Positions 63,659 to 64,000 of a stretch of DNA of 64,000 nt are shown here, one piece after another. Made by a program: the position numbers and the translations under genes. The notes under the pieces are model-generated. The model saw only the letters and a list, made by a program, of their open reading frames with translations. It was not told the origin of the DNA and ran no database searches. The first letter of the stretch is position 1, and every line of letters begins with the position of its first letter. This DNA is from Lacinutrix himadriensis (GTDB lineage Bacteria > Bacteroidota > Bacteroidia > Flavobacteriales > Flavobacteriaceae): the NCBI RefSeq assembly GCF_001418105.1, contig NZ_LIQI01000022.1, forward strand, positions 496,001 to 560,000, given 5' to 3'.

Positions 63659-64000
63659 CTCTGTCTGTTTAATTGATGATGATCCTATTTTAATTTTTGC
63701 AATTAAAATGATTTTTAAGGCTTCTAAGGTTTGTAAAAATTTTACAGTATATAATAATGGGGAAGATGCTATTGATGGATTATCGCAAACCCTAGCGTCT
63801 GGTAAAGATATCCCTGAGCTTATTTTACTAGATATAAATATGCCAATAATGGATGGATGGCAATTTCTTGATGAATTTGCTAAAATGACAATTTCTAAAA
63901 AAATCACATTGTATATGGTAAGTTCTTCTGTAGACCCCGTTGATTTCATGAAAGCTAAAGAATATGAGCTTATAAAAGATTTTATAGTAAAGCCCCTAAC
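63645..64000 (+). CDS. CheY-like response regulator, 3' partial
   Basis: Translation from ATG at 63645 gives MKQINSVCLIDDDPILIF, phospho-acceptor Asp in LILLDINMPIMDGW (near residue 67), MVSSSVDPVD and FIVKPL at the window edge. The last visible Lys-Pro pair marks the end of a receiver domain, so the protein is probably nearly complete and single-domain. The start overlaps the kinase gene, and the two should form a pair. Confidence 0.88.
   Translation, partial: MKQINSVCLIDDDPILIFAIKMIFKASKVCKNFTVYNNGEDAIDGLSQTLASGKDIPELILLDINMPIMDGWQFLDEFAKMTISKKITLYMVSSSVDPVDFMKAKEYELIKDFIVKPL

Noticed and set aside
1-64000. Insertion sequences, prophage, tRNA or rRNA genes
   Set aside because: No transposase, integrase, phage structural gene or RNA gene was recognised on either strand.

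Overview
The window is AT-rich bacterial DNA with almost no spacer inside operons. TAnnTTTG promoter elements, Por (type IX) secretion sorting tails, paired PAS kinases and a flexirubin-type pigment cluster place it in the Bacteroidetes, most likely family Flavobacteriaceae. No rRNA, tRNA, CRISPR array or insertion sequence was seen.

Region 1 (1-36156, rightward) is a flexirubin / aryl polyene-dialkylresorcinol cluster. It starts inside an aromatic amino acid ammonia-lyase gene, which makes the aryl starter. Two WG-repeat proteins follow, then the assembly genes: ketoreductase, several beta-ketoacyl synthases (two without a catalytic Cys), two acyl carrier proteins, three hot-dog dehydratases, DarA and DarB for the resorcinol half, a methyltransferase, a thioesterase, a BtrH-like acyltransferase and an aryl-activating ligase. 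Transport and envelope functions are an ABC exporter, an MMPL-PlsC fusion, a LolA-like carrier, a lipoprotein and two DUF3857 proteins. The ABC ATPase and LolA-like genes each carry an apparent one-base deletion.

Region 2 (36157-50328) looks like an exopolysaccharide locus. It has ManA, a receiver-glycosyltransferase fusion, a GT-C-like membrane protein, a membrane-anchored GH5-like hydrolase, a GT4 enzyme, a flippase, a STAS protein and a TPR plus beta-barrel outer-membrane protein that resembles polysaccharide export porins in layout.

Region 3 (50318-55053) has a TIR-like protein, a large Por-secreted protein (frameshifted) and a CAP-domain lipoprotein.

Region 4 (55054-61193, leftward) is a sensory operon: CheY-like receiver, H-NOX (haem/NO) sensor, three-PAS kinase, FIST protein, second kinase, Hpt protein and a LytTR response regulator. 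A small unknown gene follows, then a rightward PAS kinase with a receiver gene cut by the window end.

The main discovery is a shared promoter design in regions 2-4. Seven leftward transcription units carry a half-site close to CCATTCGTCTAC, repeated at exactly 21 bp. A half-site lies 57 or 58 bp from a TAnnTTTG-like element, or one repeat step away. This geometry is typical of LytTR regulators, and one of the seven promoters drives the operon that encodes the LytTR regulator. The inferred system is an H-NOX/FIST phosphorelay that controls itself, polysaccharide enzymes, a flippase and two exported proteins, plus a 27-residue peptide that the promoter geometry reveals.
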